Shown one piece after another: positions 30,889 through 40,755 of a DNA stretch of 64,000 nucleotides. A program made the translations under genes and the position numbers. Numbering within the stretch: the first letter of the stretch is position 1; the number at the start of each line of letters is the position of its first letter. The DNA is taken from NCBI GenBank assembly GCA_963786395.1, contig CAWAZD010000009.1, positions 124,001 to 188,000 on the forward strand, written 5' to 3'. The notes beneath the pieces were generated by a model. The model saw only the letters and a list, made by a program, of their open reading frames with translations, was not told the origin of the DNA and made no database searches. This stretch comes from Fen-1301 sp963786395 (GTDB lineage: Bacteria; Bacteroidota; Ignavibacteria; Ignavibacteriales; Ignavibacteriaceae).

Positions 30889-31914
30889 GTGATAAGTAAA
30901 AAATTACTGATTTTTATAATTATTATGGGAATATCTGTACCCTATACTTTGTTTCCTCAGGTAACTAAAACAGGTACAACGGCAGCTAAATTTCTTAGTA
31001 TCGATATTGGACCCAGGGCTATATCAATGGGAGGAGCATTTACTTCTGTAGCTAATGATGCTTCCGCAATCTATTGGAATCCCGCAGGTATAGCATATTC
31101 CGATCAATTTCAGGGTTTCTTTTCTAATACAGCACTTTTTGCTGGTATTAGTCTAAACTATATCGGATTAGTCCTTCCCGCTGGAGATATTGGTAATTTT
31201 GCTGCAAGTGTTACTGCTGTTAATTATGGCTCAATGCAGGTGACTACTGAAAACCAACCTGAAGGCACAGGCGAATCATTTTCTCCAGGTAGTTATGCTT
31301 TCGGTATTTCATATGCTAGATTCATTACTGAAGACTTTGTTGTCGGAGCAACTGCCAAAATGATCACCGAAAACATTTATCATTCTAATGCTACCGGAAT
31401 TGCTTTTGATATTGGAACTATTTTTAAAACTCCTTTTTACGGTGTTCGTTTTGCAAGCAGTGTTTCTAATTTTGGAACCAAAATGCAAATGTCCGGAAGT
31501 GACCTCTTGACGCGTATAAGTGTAGATCCTGCTAACCATGGGAGTAATAATACTACTGATGCTAATGTTGCTACCGACCAGTTCGACCTTCCCCTTAAAC
31601 TGCAAATCGGCATGTCTAAAGATTTCATGTTTATGGAAAATCAAAGGTTTACCATTGCCATCGACGGTATTGTACCCAATGACAATAATGAATCGGTCAA
31701 TGTTGGAGGTGAACTAGCATTATTCGATGATATGCTTTCTCTTCGCGGTGGTTATAAATCTTTGTTCCTCGTAGATAGCCAGGAAGGATTAACCCTTGGG
31801 GTTGGTTTTAAATATAAAAGAGCCGGTTTTATAGATATCGGTGTCGATTATTCTTATCAGAAATTTACTTATCTTGGCAGCGTTAATAGTTTCGGTATAG
31901 TAATAAAATTTTGA
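30889..31914 (+). CDS. PorV/PorQ-family outer-membrane protein
   Basis: 341 residues; GTG start with AAGGAG 7 bases upstream. Signal peptide (1-24), then GTTAAKFLSIDIGPRAISMGG, ANDASAIYWNPAGIAY and a FadL-like barrel (SPGSYAFGISYARFITEDF, GGYKSLFL), which is the PorV/PorQ (UPF0164) family signature. PorV (LptO) is the outer-membrane shuttle that delivers T9SS cargo from the translocon to the attachment machinery. Its placement between two T9SS-tailed protein genes suggests that it serves those cargoes specifically. Whether it is the general PorV or a cargo-specific paralogue is not decidable from this window; no other T9SS core gene is present. Confidence 0.85.
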   Translation: MISKKLLIFIIIMGISVPYTLFPQVTKTGTTAAKFLSIDIGPRAISMGGAFTSVANDASAIYWNPAGIAYSDQFQGFFSNTALFAGISLNYIGLVLPAGDIGNFAASVTAVNYGSMQVTTENQPEGTGESFSPGSYAFGISYARFITEDFVVGATAKMITENIYHSNATGIAFDIGTIFKTPFYGVRFASSVSNFGTKMQMSGSDLLTRISVDPANHGSNNTTDANVATDQFDLPLKLQIGMSKDFMFMENQRFTIAIDGIVPNDNNESVNVGGELALFDDMLSLRGGYKSLFLVDSQEGLTLGVGFKYKRAGFIDIGVDYSYQKFTYLGSVNSFGIVIKF

Positions 31915-32000
31915 TCTTTAGTTAGTGTTTTCATGCAGGTTTGCATGGAAATTTATTTATCAAACAAGAAAAATTCTCATTACAATTTAAGGAGCGTAAC

Positions 32001-33830
32001 ATGAAAAAATTTCTTTTATTGGGTGCAGTGATCCTCGGGCTTAGCATGACTGCTTATTCCCAGGTGAATGTGACATTCAAAGTGGACATGTCAGTTTTGA
32101 TAGCTAACGGGTACTATGTGCCTGCTGGTGATACTGTTAGGGTCGCAGGCGACTTTAATGGTTGGTCAACAACTGCAAATAGTCTTGTTAAAGGCACAGG
32201 AGCAGATTCTTCAATTTATTCTGCAACCGTAGCCGCAGTTCCAACTGGTACAATAAATTACAAATTCATTTTCTCAACATTAGTTGGAATACAGTGGGAA
32301 TCATTAGCGAACAATAGACAAGCTACGATCGGCACAACAGATATCACCTTACCAACAGTACTTTTTTTCACAAATATTACTGGCGCCAAAGAACATGTTT
32401 GGTTTAAAGTAGATATGACGGTACCTATTAAGGCTGGTCTCGTTGTACCAGGAACCACAGCTGTTACTCTTGCCGGTACTATGAATGGCTGGAATGCTTC
32501 CTCGACACCAATGACCAAAGGAGCTAATGATTCTGTTTATTCTATTTTAGTCGACAGCTTACCTTCAGGTAGTATTCAGCAATATAAATTTGTTTATGGC
32601 GGTAGTAACTGGGAAAGTGTTGCCAACAGATTATACTTCGTTCCCCAACAGGATTCTTCAGTTACTTCTGTATTCTGGAATGATCAGAATCCAAATATTC
32701 AACTTGGTACAGCGACAGTTAATTTCAATCTTGATATGAGTGTGATGGTCACTGCAGGTATTTTTAATACTACCAAAGATAGTGTTCTGTTAAGTGGTTC
32801 ATTTAATAGTTGGACGACAACATCTGACTTTTTAAATCAGAATGCGGTAAATGATCAATTGTATTTCCTACCGCATACTTTCACTAATGAAGCTGTTGGG
32901 ACTCTTGAACCATATAAGTATGTTGTTAAGAAACATTCAACTGCAATAGACTCAGTCTGGATAGATGGTTATGAAAGACCTTTGCACTGGGGTGGTAATA
33001 ATAGAGTAGAATTATTTTCAGGAGTTGATAAAGACACTTCCGATTTTTACGATGGTGTTCACCCTGATTGGTCCATTCCTTCCGGCACTAACTTACAGGT
33101 TACATTTAATCTGGATATGACCCCCGCTATGGATGCAACCAAACAAGCTGTTCCATTTGATCCTGCTACCGATACAGTTTACTGGTCTTCGGGAGAACCT
33201 GCTTTTGCTGCTACTCAGCATTGGTACAGACCTTCGGGCGGTCATATAAAAAATGTTCCGTTACACAGGGTTGGTACAACTAATATTTATACTTGTACCT
33301 TTACCGTTCATGAACCTTCTTTTAATGCCTTTGAATATAATTATGAATGGCAGAAAGCTGATTTAAGCTGGACTTCTGAACCAGCTGGTTTAGGTGTCGA
33401 TTTTGCTTATAGGGTAAGATATGTTGGTCAGGATGTAGCAAATCACTTCCCTAAAAATCCATGGTTATTTCCAACAGACACCTGGACTAACACCGATAAA
33501 AAAACAGATCAGGAAAAAGATCCTTATACTTCTTTGACCGGTATCAAAAACGAAAATCAGATTCCTTTTACTTATAGTTTATCACAAAACTATCCAAATC
33601 CATTTAACCCTTCAACTACTATTAAATTCACAATTATGAAAGGTGATTTCGTATCTTTGAAGATATATAATGTGCTTGGACAGGAAGTGGTTACTTTAGT
33701 TAACCAACAATTAACTCCTGGTTCTTATTCATATAAATTTGATGCTTCAAGATTAAGCAGCGGCATCTATTTATATTCAATAAATTCAGGTAACTTCAAC
33801 CAGACAAAGAAAATGATTCTGTTGAAGTAA
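32001..33830 (+). CDS. Tandem starch-binding-module surface protein with T9SS tail
   Basis: 609 residues; ATG at 32001 with AAGGAG upstream. Signal peptide (1-20), then four similar modules beginning VNVTFKVDMSV, VWFKVDMTV, ATVNFNLDMSV and LQVTFNLDMT. Each of the first three ends in a G-F/M-NGW-like strand (DFNGWST, TMNGWNAS, SFNSWTT) of the CBM20/CBM48 beta-sandwich type, with conserved Trp residues fit for glucan stacking. The C-terminal about 85 residues carry NYPNPFNPSTTIKF, LKIYNVLGQEV and a final KMILLK, the T9SS sorting domain. No catalytic motif is seen, so it probably tethers starch-like glucans at the surface. The terminator at 33891 follows. Confidence 0.85.
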   Translation: MKKFLLLGAVILGLSMTAYSQVNVTFKVDMSVLIANGYYVPAGDTVRVAGDFNGWSTTANSLVKGTGADSSIYSATVAAVPTGTINYKFIFSTLVGIQWESLANNRQATIGTTDITLPTVLFFTNITGAKEHVWFKVDMTVPIKAGLVVPGTTAVTLAGTMNGWNASSTPMTKGANDSVYSILVDSLPSGSIQQYKFVYGGSNWESVANRLYFVPQQDSSVTSVFWNDQNPNIQLGTATVNFNLDMSVMVTAGIFNTTKDSVLLSGSFNSWTTTSDFLNQNAVNDQLYFLPHTFTNEAVGTLEPYKYVVKKHSTAIDSVWIDGYERPLHWGGNNRVELFSGVDKDTSDFYDGVHPDWSIPSGTNLQVTFNLDMTPAMDATKQAVPFDPATDTVYWSSGEPAFAATQHWYRPSGGHIKNVPLHRVGTTNIYTCTFTVHEPSFNAFEYNYEWQKADLSWTSEPAGLGVDFAYRVRYVGQDVANHFPKNPWLFPTDTWTNTDKKTDQEKDPYTSLTGIKNENQIPFTYSLSQNYPNPFNPSTTIKFTIMKGDFVSLKIYNVLGQEVVTLVNQQLTPGSYSYKFDASRLSSGIYLYSINSGNFNQTKKMILLK

Positions 33831-33890
33831 TTTTTCCATAACCAATAGAATTTTTGAAAACATAATTTATTGGATATAGTTAAGTTCTTA

Positions 33891-33930
33891 AAAGCCCAAT
33901 GTGGAGAATATCTGCATTGGGCTTTATTTT
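33891..33930 (+). terminator. Rho-independent-like terminator after starch-binding protein
   Basis: Inverted repeat AAAGCCCAATG (33891-33901) and CATTGGGCTTT (33915-33925), an 11-bp perfect stem with a 13-base loop, followed by ATTTT. It lies 60 bases after the stop of the starch-binding protein gene and separates it from the following amylase gene. Confidence 0.75.
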
Positions 33931-33973
33931 AGGCTATATAAGGATATTGCTTTATAAATAACCTGATTTCCCT

Positions 33974-35825
33974 ATGAATAAAATATTTTTACTAGTACTT
34001 TCATTAATCCTTGGTTCATCTGTTGAAATGAGTGCCCTGATTAACAATGATTCTGCTCTTGTTCCCTCCTGGTCAAAACAAGCCGTGTGGTATCAGATTT
34101 TTCCAGAAAGATTTTCTAATGGTGATAAATTAAATGATCCTACACCTTCGGACATGAATGGTGCCTGGCCTTATGTGGTTCCTCCAGGTTGGCAAATATC
34201 ACCATGGGAATCAGACTGGTATAAACTTCAGCCCTGGGAAAAAGCTGATGGTCATGATTTTTACTGGAATGCCGGATTAAGACGATATGGTGGCGATATT
34301 CAGGGAATCATAAATCAGCTAGATTATTTGAAAACTCTGGGTATCACAGCAATTTATTTGACTCCGGTTTTTGAATCTCCGTCTCTTCATAAATATGATA
34401 CAAGAATGTATCACCATATTGATAATAATTTCGGACCTGATCCTAAAGGAGATGAAAAAATCTGGGCTAGCGAGAACCCGGTTGACCCCAAATCCTGGAA
34501 ATGGACGGCTGCAGATAAATTGTTTCTGAAATTGATTAAAGAGGTTCATGCGCGCGGTATGAAATTAATTATCGATGGTGTATTCAATCATGTTGGAACT
34601 ACTTTCTGGGCTTTTCAGGATGTTGTTAAAAACCAGCAAAAATCAGAATTTAAAGACTGGTTCATAATAAAATCTTGGGATAATCCTAATACACCTGAAA
34701 ATGAATTTGATTATAAAGGTTGGGCCGGAGTAAAAGATTTACCAGAGATTAAAAAAGATGACAAGACCGGGCTTATAAAGGGTTTTGCTGATCATATTCA
34801 TGATGTTATCAAACGGTGGATGGACCCTGAGGGTAATGGAAATATTGCAAATGGTATTGATGGATGGAGACTTGATGTCGCTGAGATGATCAATTTGAAT
34901 TTCTGGAGACAGTTCAGAATATGGGTGAAAGAAATAAATCCAGATGCATATATAACTGGTGAAATATTTTGGGAGAATTGGCAGGCAAACCAAATGTCCA
35001 ATGCCGCTCCGTGGTTGCAAGGAGATGCGTTTGACGGTGTGATGAATTACAGATTTGCCCAGGCAATTATAAAATATGTTGTTGACGTAAAAAAGCAGAT
35101 TACATCAAATGCCTTTGCGGATAGTATTAAAACTTTGATGAACCAATATCCAAAAGAAAATTTCCATGCTGTTCAAAATCTTGTAGACAGTCATGATGTT
35201 GACCGTATTAGGTTCTCAGATTTTAAATCCTGACCGGTTTTATGATCATAATGCAAATCCTCAGCAGAATCAGGATTATAATACAAGAAAACCTGGAATT
35301 AGTGACTTACTCAAACAAAAACTGATTGCGGGAATCCAGATGACAATGCCTGGTGCTCCGATGATCTATTATGGAGATGAAGCCGGTATGTGGGGAGGGG
35401 ATGATCCTGATTGTCGTAAACCGATGGTCTGGGAAAACATTAAATATGATCCGGAAAAATGCAATGCTAATGGTACTGAGCACAACCCTGATAAGGTTAT
35501 TTTTAATACAGCCCTTTTCAATTGGTACAGAAAACTTATTTCAATAAGGAAGGACAACAAAGTATTATCTGATGGTGACCTTGAATTCTTTTATATTAAT
35601 GATTCTGATAAAATTATTGGTTATAAAAGAACTCTCGGCAAAACAACAATGTATATTTTATTAAATAATAATAAAGTACAAAAAACCATCATGGTTAATA
35701 AAAAACTATTCGAAGGAAAATTAATAATCTCTGATTTATTGAGCAGCAAAACTTATAAATCCGAAAAGGATGTCTATAAACTTGATCTCATGCCATACCA
35801 ATTAATGCTGTTAAAAAATGACTAA
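33974..35825 (+). pseudogene. GH13 alpha-amylase, one-base frameshift
   Basis: Two frames form a secreted GH13 enzyme of about 616 residues that closely resembles the intact one at 55334-57145. The signal peptide is at 1-22. Catalytic text: IDGVFNHVG (region I), GWRLDVAEM with nucleophile Asp301, ITGEIFWENW with acid/base Glu330, and VDSHDVDR with Asp408. The first frame stops at TGA 35231-35233; removing one A at 35210 gives SHDVDRIGSQILNPDRFYDHNA, which joins the second frame (GAPMIYYGDEAGMWGGDDPD onward). It acts in the periplasm or outside on alpha-1,4-glucans or maltodextrins (neopullulanase/cyclomaltodextrinase-like group). It follows the terminator by 45 bases. Confidence 0.85.
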
Positions 35826-35886
35826 AAAAGTGTAATTTTATTATGATAGAATATTAATATATCAATGTATAAAGAAAGGAATCCAA

Positions 35887-37830
35887 TTGGCTCTTTCCAA
35901 TAAACCAAAGAAAGGGAATTCTCAAAACAAAAATATTCGCACACCAATTATGGAATCGAGTGTATCGGTTAATTCAACTAATGCAAAACCAACACACAAA
36001 TTATTCTATATTGTTTTGGTAATTATTCCGATTTTGTTTTTTATCCTCCTCGAATTAGGTCTTAGACTTTTTAACTATGGACACGATTATCCTCAATGGG
36101 TTAACCCTATACCGGGCAAGTTTATTTTAAATCCTGAAATAGCACGTAAGTATTTTCATAATATTGAATCCATTCCTTACTCCAACCAGGACATTTTTGA
36201 TGAAGTAAAGAAACCTAACGCCTATAGAATTTTTGTTCTTGGAGAGAGCAGTGGAGCAGGATATCCATTCACGCCCATGGGTGCGTTTTCAAGATATCTT
36301 CAGCAAAGATTGAGTCTAATATATCCCGAATCAAAGATTGAAGTTATAAATTGCAGCATGACAGCTATAAATTCATATACTCTCCGCGATTTATTCCCGG
36401 GAATAATAGAGCAAAAACCTGACCTTGTTCTCATTTATGCAGGTCATAACGAGTATTACGGTGCATTAGGTGTGGGCTCCATTGAATCGATAGGTACATC
36501 TCGAAAACTTGTGAATTTTGTTATATATCTTGAACAATTTAAAACATTTCAACTTCTAAGGAATATATTAAAAAGTACAGCGGATATTTTCTCCTCTAAA
36601 AATCAGGTTCTTACCGGAACCCTTATGTCCCGTATGGCACAAAACCAATATATCGGTCTTGGATCCGATATATATAAGAAGGGGATTGATCAGTTTGATG
36701 GTAACATGCGGGATATTCTTGAAATGGCGGAAAGTAAAAATATCCCGGTTATTTTAGGTACTGTTGCATCTAATTTGAAAGATCAGTTTCCTTTCGTTTC
36801 CATTGATCAAAAAGGTTTTCCTCCTGCGGATAAAATATTCATGCAGGCAAAGCAATTGCTTGCAGAAAAAAATCAGCCAAAAGCCGATTCGCTATTTAGG
36901 TTAGCTAAAGACCTTGATGCCCTAAGATTTAGAGCACCCGGTGATATAAACAAACTAATTATTAAATTCGGAAATGAATATAATATTCCTGTTGTAAATA
37001 TTGACTCAGTATTTAATGCAATCAGCCCGGACCATATTACCGGCGATAATCTAATGACTGACCATCTTCATCCCACAGCACGCGGTTACCAGATTATCGG
37101 TGATCTTTTTTACAGGCAAATGGAAAAATCAAATCTGTTACCTAAGACGAAACCACTTCCTTTAAATAATTATCAACAGGACAGTATAACTGTTGCTAAT
37201 TTCGCTTTTTCTAAAGTTGACTATTTAATCGGAGAGTATAGAATTAAGCTGTTAAAAAATGACTGGCCATACATTGATAAAAGCAGGAAAATCAATGAGA
37301 ATTTGCTGCTGAATCCGAGTGATCATATTGATTCATTAGTTTTTGATCTGGTAATGGATAAGTTAACCTGGGAAGCAGTTCACAGAAAAGCCGCCGATTG
37401 GTATTTTGCTCACAAAGATTATAAGTCATTCATATCAGTAATGGATGTCCTTATGAACCAATACCCGATCGTTGTCGAATACCCAACTTATACGGTTACA
37501 GCATTACTGCGGGTGAAGGATTATGATGACGCATATAATTTCCTGCTTAAAATGAACGCCAATGAACAAAGTGCTTTTACTAATAAGTGGCTTGGGATTA
37601 TTGACCTGTATAAAAACAGATTTGTCTCATCTATTAAATACCTTACTCTTAGTTTAAAATTTGATAATAATGACGCACAGGTTTGGTACAATTTGGCAGG
37701 TGACTATGTAAATGAAAAAAATTATGTGAAAGCTATTGACTTGGTAACTAAGGCAATTGCAATTAGCCCTGGCTACCAGGAAGCGATAGCTTTGCGGAAT
37801 CAGTTGCAGCTGGCCTTGAAATCAAAATAA
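35887..37830 (+). CDS. SGNH/GDSL-family hydrolase with C-terminal TPR
   Basis: 647 residues. The start is a TTG at 35887 with AAAGGA 6 bases before it; an in-frame ATG at 35950 is the alternative. One membrane helix (about 40-62) follows a basic cytoplasmic tail. The SGNH lipase/esterase domain (about 110-430) shows FVLGESSGAGYPF with the nucleophilic Ser, CSMTA, YAGHNEYYGA with the conserved Asn, and DHLHPTARGY with the Asp-His pair. The C-terminus carries TPR-like helices (VWYNLAGDYVNEKNYVKAIDL). The hydrolysed ester is unknown; O-acetyl groups on polysaccharide are one option. It sits between two amylase genes and is co-directional with them. Confidence 0.85.
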   Translation: MALSNKPKKGNSQNKNIRTPIMESSVSVNSTNAKPTHKLFYIVLVIIPILFFILLELGLRLFNYGHDYPQWVNPIPGKFILNPEIARKYFHNIESIPYSNQDIFDEVKKPNAYRIFVLGESSGAGYPFTPMGAFSRYLQQRLSLIYPESKIEVINCSMTAINSYTLRDLFPGIIEQKPDLVLIYAGHNEYYGALGVGSIESIGTSRKLVNFVIYLEQFKTFQLLRNILKSTADIFSSKNQVLTGTLMSRMAQNQYIGLGSDIYKKGIDQFDGNMRDILEMAESKNIPVILGTVASNLKDQFPFVSIDQKGFPPADKIFMQAKQLLAEKNQPKADSLFRLAKDLDALRFRAPGDINKLIIKFGNEYNIPVVNIDSVFNAISPDHITGDNLMTDHLHPTARGYQIIGDLFYRQMEKSNLLPKTKPLPLNNYQQDSITVANFAFSKVDYLIGEYRIKLLKNDWPYIDKSRKINENLLLNPSDHIDSLVFDLVMDKLTWEAVHRKAADWYFAHKDYKSFISVMDVLMNQYPIVVEYPTYTVTALLRVKDYDDAYNFLLKMNANEQSAFTNKWLGIIDLYKNRFVSSIKYLTLSLKFDNNDAQVWYNLAGDYVNEKNYVKAIDLVTKAIAISPGYQEAIALRNQLQLALKSK

Positions 37831-37864
37831 TTTATGATGTTAATATAAAAAGCGAAATTGAATT

Positions 37865-40687
37865 ATGTTTAGAAAGATTTTATATTGTTTGTTTGTTTTA
37901 TCAACATGCTGCTCAATTAAAATATATTCCCAAAGTGTCCCGGTTACTTTTCATTATAAGCCATCCGTACAAAGTTTCACTACTGTTAGATTAGCGGGCT
38001 CCTTTGAAAATTGGTCAATTACTGATGCCAATTATATCATGTATGATCTCAATTCAGATGGTGTTTTTGAAATAACAGTAAAAATTAACCCTGGCGCTTA
38101 TCAATATAAATTTGTTGTTGACGGTGCTTATTTCGCCGATCCTGACAATCCCGTTTTCGATGGTTCTCAGTATCAAAATTCACAGATTGTTATTTCAGAT
38201 CCAATGATAACTTATTTATTGCCAATTGATACAAATTCTGTTACTCCGTCAACTCTCCCGCATATTAAAGCTATCTTTGCCTTTAATCCTCCGGCTGACA
38301 CTACTTTTCCTATCGTTAATATGTCAATAAATGGTCACAACATCACTTCATTGTCTGCTTATTATAATGCTGCTTCAAAAACTCTTGATTACCCTCTCGA
38401 CACTAATTATATAAAAACTGGATCCAATACGGTTGTCGTCAATTTAAGTCTGTCGTTCGGTAATTTTAAATCGAAATCAACTATTATTAATGTCGGTTCC
38501 GACCCAAGGTTCAATCTTCTTACAGAGGATATGATATATAAAAAAGCCAATATTGTAATCTATGGTAAAGTATATACAAAACTAGTAACAAATATCGCTT
38601 TGAACTTAAATGGGATTCCCTATTCAACTATGCCTGACACTAGTGGTAATTTTACCTTTCCGGTTACGCTCACAAATGATACCAATATAGCAACTGTTAC
38701 CGTAAAATCCACATATGGTGATGGATCAAAAACTCAGAAATTGATTTATCTGCCGGATAATCAACCCGTTTTAGGGTTAACCAATACCCTTAATGACAGA
38801 ACTGTTTCTGCTTCAGTAACCGCCACTTCTCCTGTTGGTTTGCCGCTGACTTATTCCTGGTTCCAACTTCCCGGCAACCCTGAACAAGTAACACTTCAAA
38901 ATGTTAATTCACCAAACTTTCAGGTTACTATTCCATCAACCAAAGGTGAATATATTTTCAAAGCCAAAGTCGCAGATAGTCAGGGAAAATATAGCTATGC
39001 CGGCTTCATCGCCAGAGCCGAAGGTGATTCTGTCCACATTGAAGGTCCCGATGAACATCCCGGTTGGGTTGATAGTTTAGTGTTATACGAAATTTATACA
39101 TCCGCATATGGGCCAACATCATCTATAACCGGTTTGAAAGGTTTGCTTGCGAAACTTGATGACTTATCAGCCCTTGGAATTAATACTGTTTGGCTGACAC
39201 CCATTTTTGATGGAAATTATAATGGTTATGCCGAAAAAAATTATTATAAAATAAATCCGGCATTAGGAACTGAAGATGATCTGAGACAGATTGTTCAGAA
39301 AGCTCATCAGAAAGGAATAAAAATTTTACTTGATCTCGTAATAAACCATACGTGGAATCAGCATCCATTCTTCCAGAATGTACTTGCATTAAAGGCAGCT
39401 TCACCATTTGCAAATTATTACCTGTGGTCGGGTGTTCCAGGATCATCTGGATTCAGTTATTATTATAACTGGACAGACCTTCCAAATATGAATGTTAATA
39501 ACCCGGAACTTGAAGAATATTTATATAATGTAGCTGCATATTGGATCCGGGAATTTGATGTTGATGGATACCGGTGCGATGTTGCCTGGGGAATAGATTC
39601 TCGCAATCATTCCTTTTGGCAGGAAATGAGAAGGAGAATAAAAATTCTTAAGCCTGAGGCTTTCTTGTTAGCTGAATCGCCAGCGGATAATGACCTGGGC
39701 GGGTATGTGACCGGCCTTGATATTTTTAATCATAAATTTGATGCTGCGTATGACTGGAAATTCCGTGGGTTTGATGCAGGTGCAATTTACACACTGTTTA
39801 AAGTTTCGCCGAATCCAACAATTCTGAATCCTGTAATTACAAAATCATACCCTGTTAATGATTATCCAATGAGATTTGTTGAAAACCATGATTTTCTTAG
39901 AGCAACAAATCAATTTGGAATTAATCAATCCAAATTAGCACATACACTGGTCTTCACCGTCGGTGGGATTCCATTAATATATGGCGGTGGAGAAGTTGGA
40001 GAACTTACTCAGCTTAATTCAATAAACTGGAGTGATCCTAACAAGTTCAAGCCGTATTTTACAAAACTGATAAGCATTAGAAAGAAATTCATCAAGAATG
40101 ATGCACAGGTAAATATTTTAAACAACAGCAATGCAACTTTGGTTGAAAGCTATTTAACTAATTCGGACACCAATAAAATATTAACGATAGCTAACTTCAG
40201 CTTAAATGCAGCGTCTGTTACAATAAATTTTACAAACAGTATTACCGATACTTCATTATTTGTATATGACTTGTTTGCAGATACTTCTCTTCATGTTTCA
40301 CAGTCTCAGATTAACTCACTTACCTTTAAACTCTCCGGTTATGAAGCCAAGGTATATAGCCTCCAGAATCATCTTATAACCTCAGTTACCGGTAATGACA
40401 ATCTTGTATATCAATATAAGCTCGAACAGAATTATCCAAATCCGTTTAATCCGACAACTATAATAACGTATAGTTTGCGTCTTGCCGGAAATGTCAGGAT
40501 AGCAATATATGATTTACTTGGAAGGGAAATCAATACACTTGTTAATCAAAACCAAAATTCCGGATCGTATAAAATAACCTGGAATGGTAAAAACAGTTTC
40601 GGAGAATTTGTGTCAAGTGGAATTTATTTCTATACAATAAAATCCGGCACATTTGTCTCCACAAAAAAAATGATCCTACTAAAGTGA
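37865..40687 (+). CDS. GH13 alpha-amylase with N-terminal binding module and T9SS tail
   Basis: 940 residues. Signal peptide (1-22), an E-set/CBM48-like starch-binding module (about 24-110; LAGSFENWS, GAYQYKFVVDG), further beta-domains to about 400, then the GH13 TIM barrel: VLYEIYTSAYG, LDLVINHTW (region I), GYRCDVAWG with nucleophile Asp572, LLAESPA with acid/base Glu604, and VENHDFLR with Asp676. The C-terminus has NYPNPFNPTTIITYSL and ends KMILLK, a T9SS type A sorting domain. The product should be an amylase displayed at, or released from, the cell surface, giving oligosaccharides to the receptor. It is intact. Confidence 0.9.
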   Translation: MFRKILYCLFVLSTCCSIKIYSQSVPVTFHYKPSVQSFTTVRLAGSFENWSITDANYIMYDLNSDGVFEITVKINPGAYQYKFVVDGAYFADPDNPVFDGSQYQNSQIVISDPMITYLLPIDTNSVTPSTLPHIKAIFAFNPPADTTFPIVNMSINGHNITSLSAYYNAASKTLDYPLDTNYIKTGSNTVVVNLSLSFGNFKSKSTIINVGSDPRFNLLTEDMIYKKANIVIYGKVYTKLVTNIALNLNGIPYSTMPDTSGNFTFPVTLTNDTNIATVTVKSTYGDGSKTQKLIYLPDNQPVLGLTNTLNDRTVSASVTATSPVGLPLTYSWFQLPGNPEQVTLQNVNSPNFQVTIPSTKGEYIFKAKVADSQGKYSYAGFIARAEGDSVHIEGPDEHPGWVDSLVLYEIYTSAYGPTSSITGLKGLLAKLDDLSALGINTVWLTPIFDGNYNGYAEKNYYKINPALGTEDDLRQIVQKAHQKGIKILLDLVINHTWNQHPFFQNVLALKAASPFANYYLWSGVPGSSGFSYYYNWTDLPNMNVNNPELEEYLYNVAAYWIREFDVDGYRCDVAWGIDSRNHSFWQEMRRRIKILKPEAFLLAESPADNDLGGYVTGLDIFNHKFDAAYDWKFRGFDAGAIYTLFKVSPNPTILNPVITKSYPVNDYPMRFVENHDFLRATNQFGINQSKLAHTLVFTVGGIPLIYGGGEVGELTQLNSINWSDPNKFKPYFTKLISIRKKFIKNDAQVNILNNSNATLVESYLTNSDTNKILTIANFSLNAASVTINFTNSITDTSLFVYDLFADTSLHVSQSQINSLTFKLSGYEAKVYSLQNHLITSVTGNDNLVYQYKLEQNYPNPFNPTTIITYSLRLAGNVRIAIYDLLGREINTLVNQNQNSGSYKITWNGKNSFGEFVSSGIYFYTIKSGTFVSTKKMILLK

Positions 40688-40755
40688 TTTGATAGGCAAC
40701 AAAATGAAATCCATAATAAACAAATTCATTATAATCAGAAATAAGTTTTATTAAT

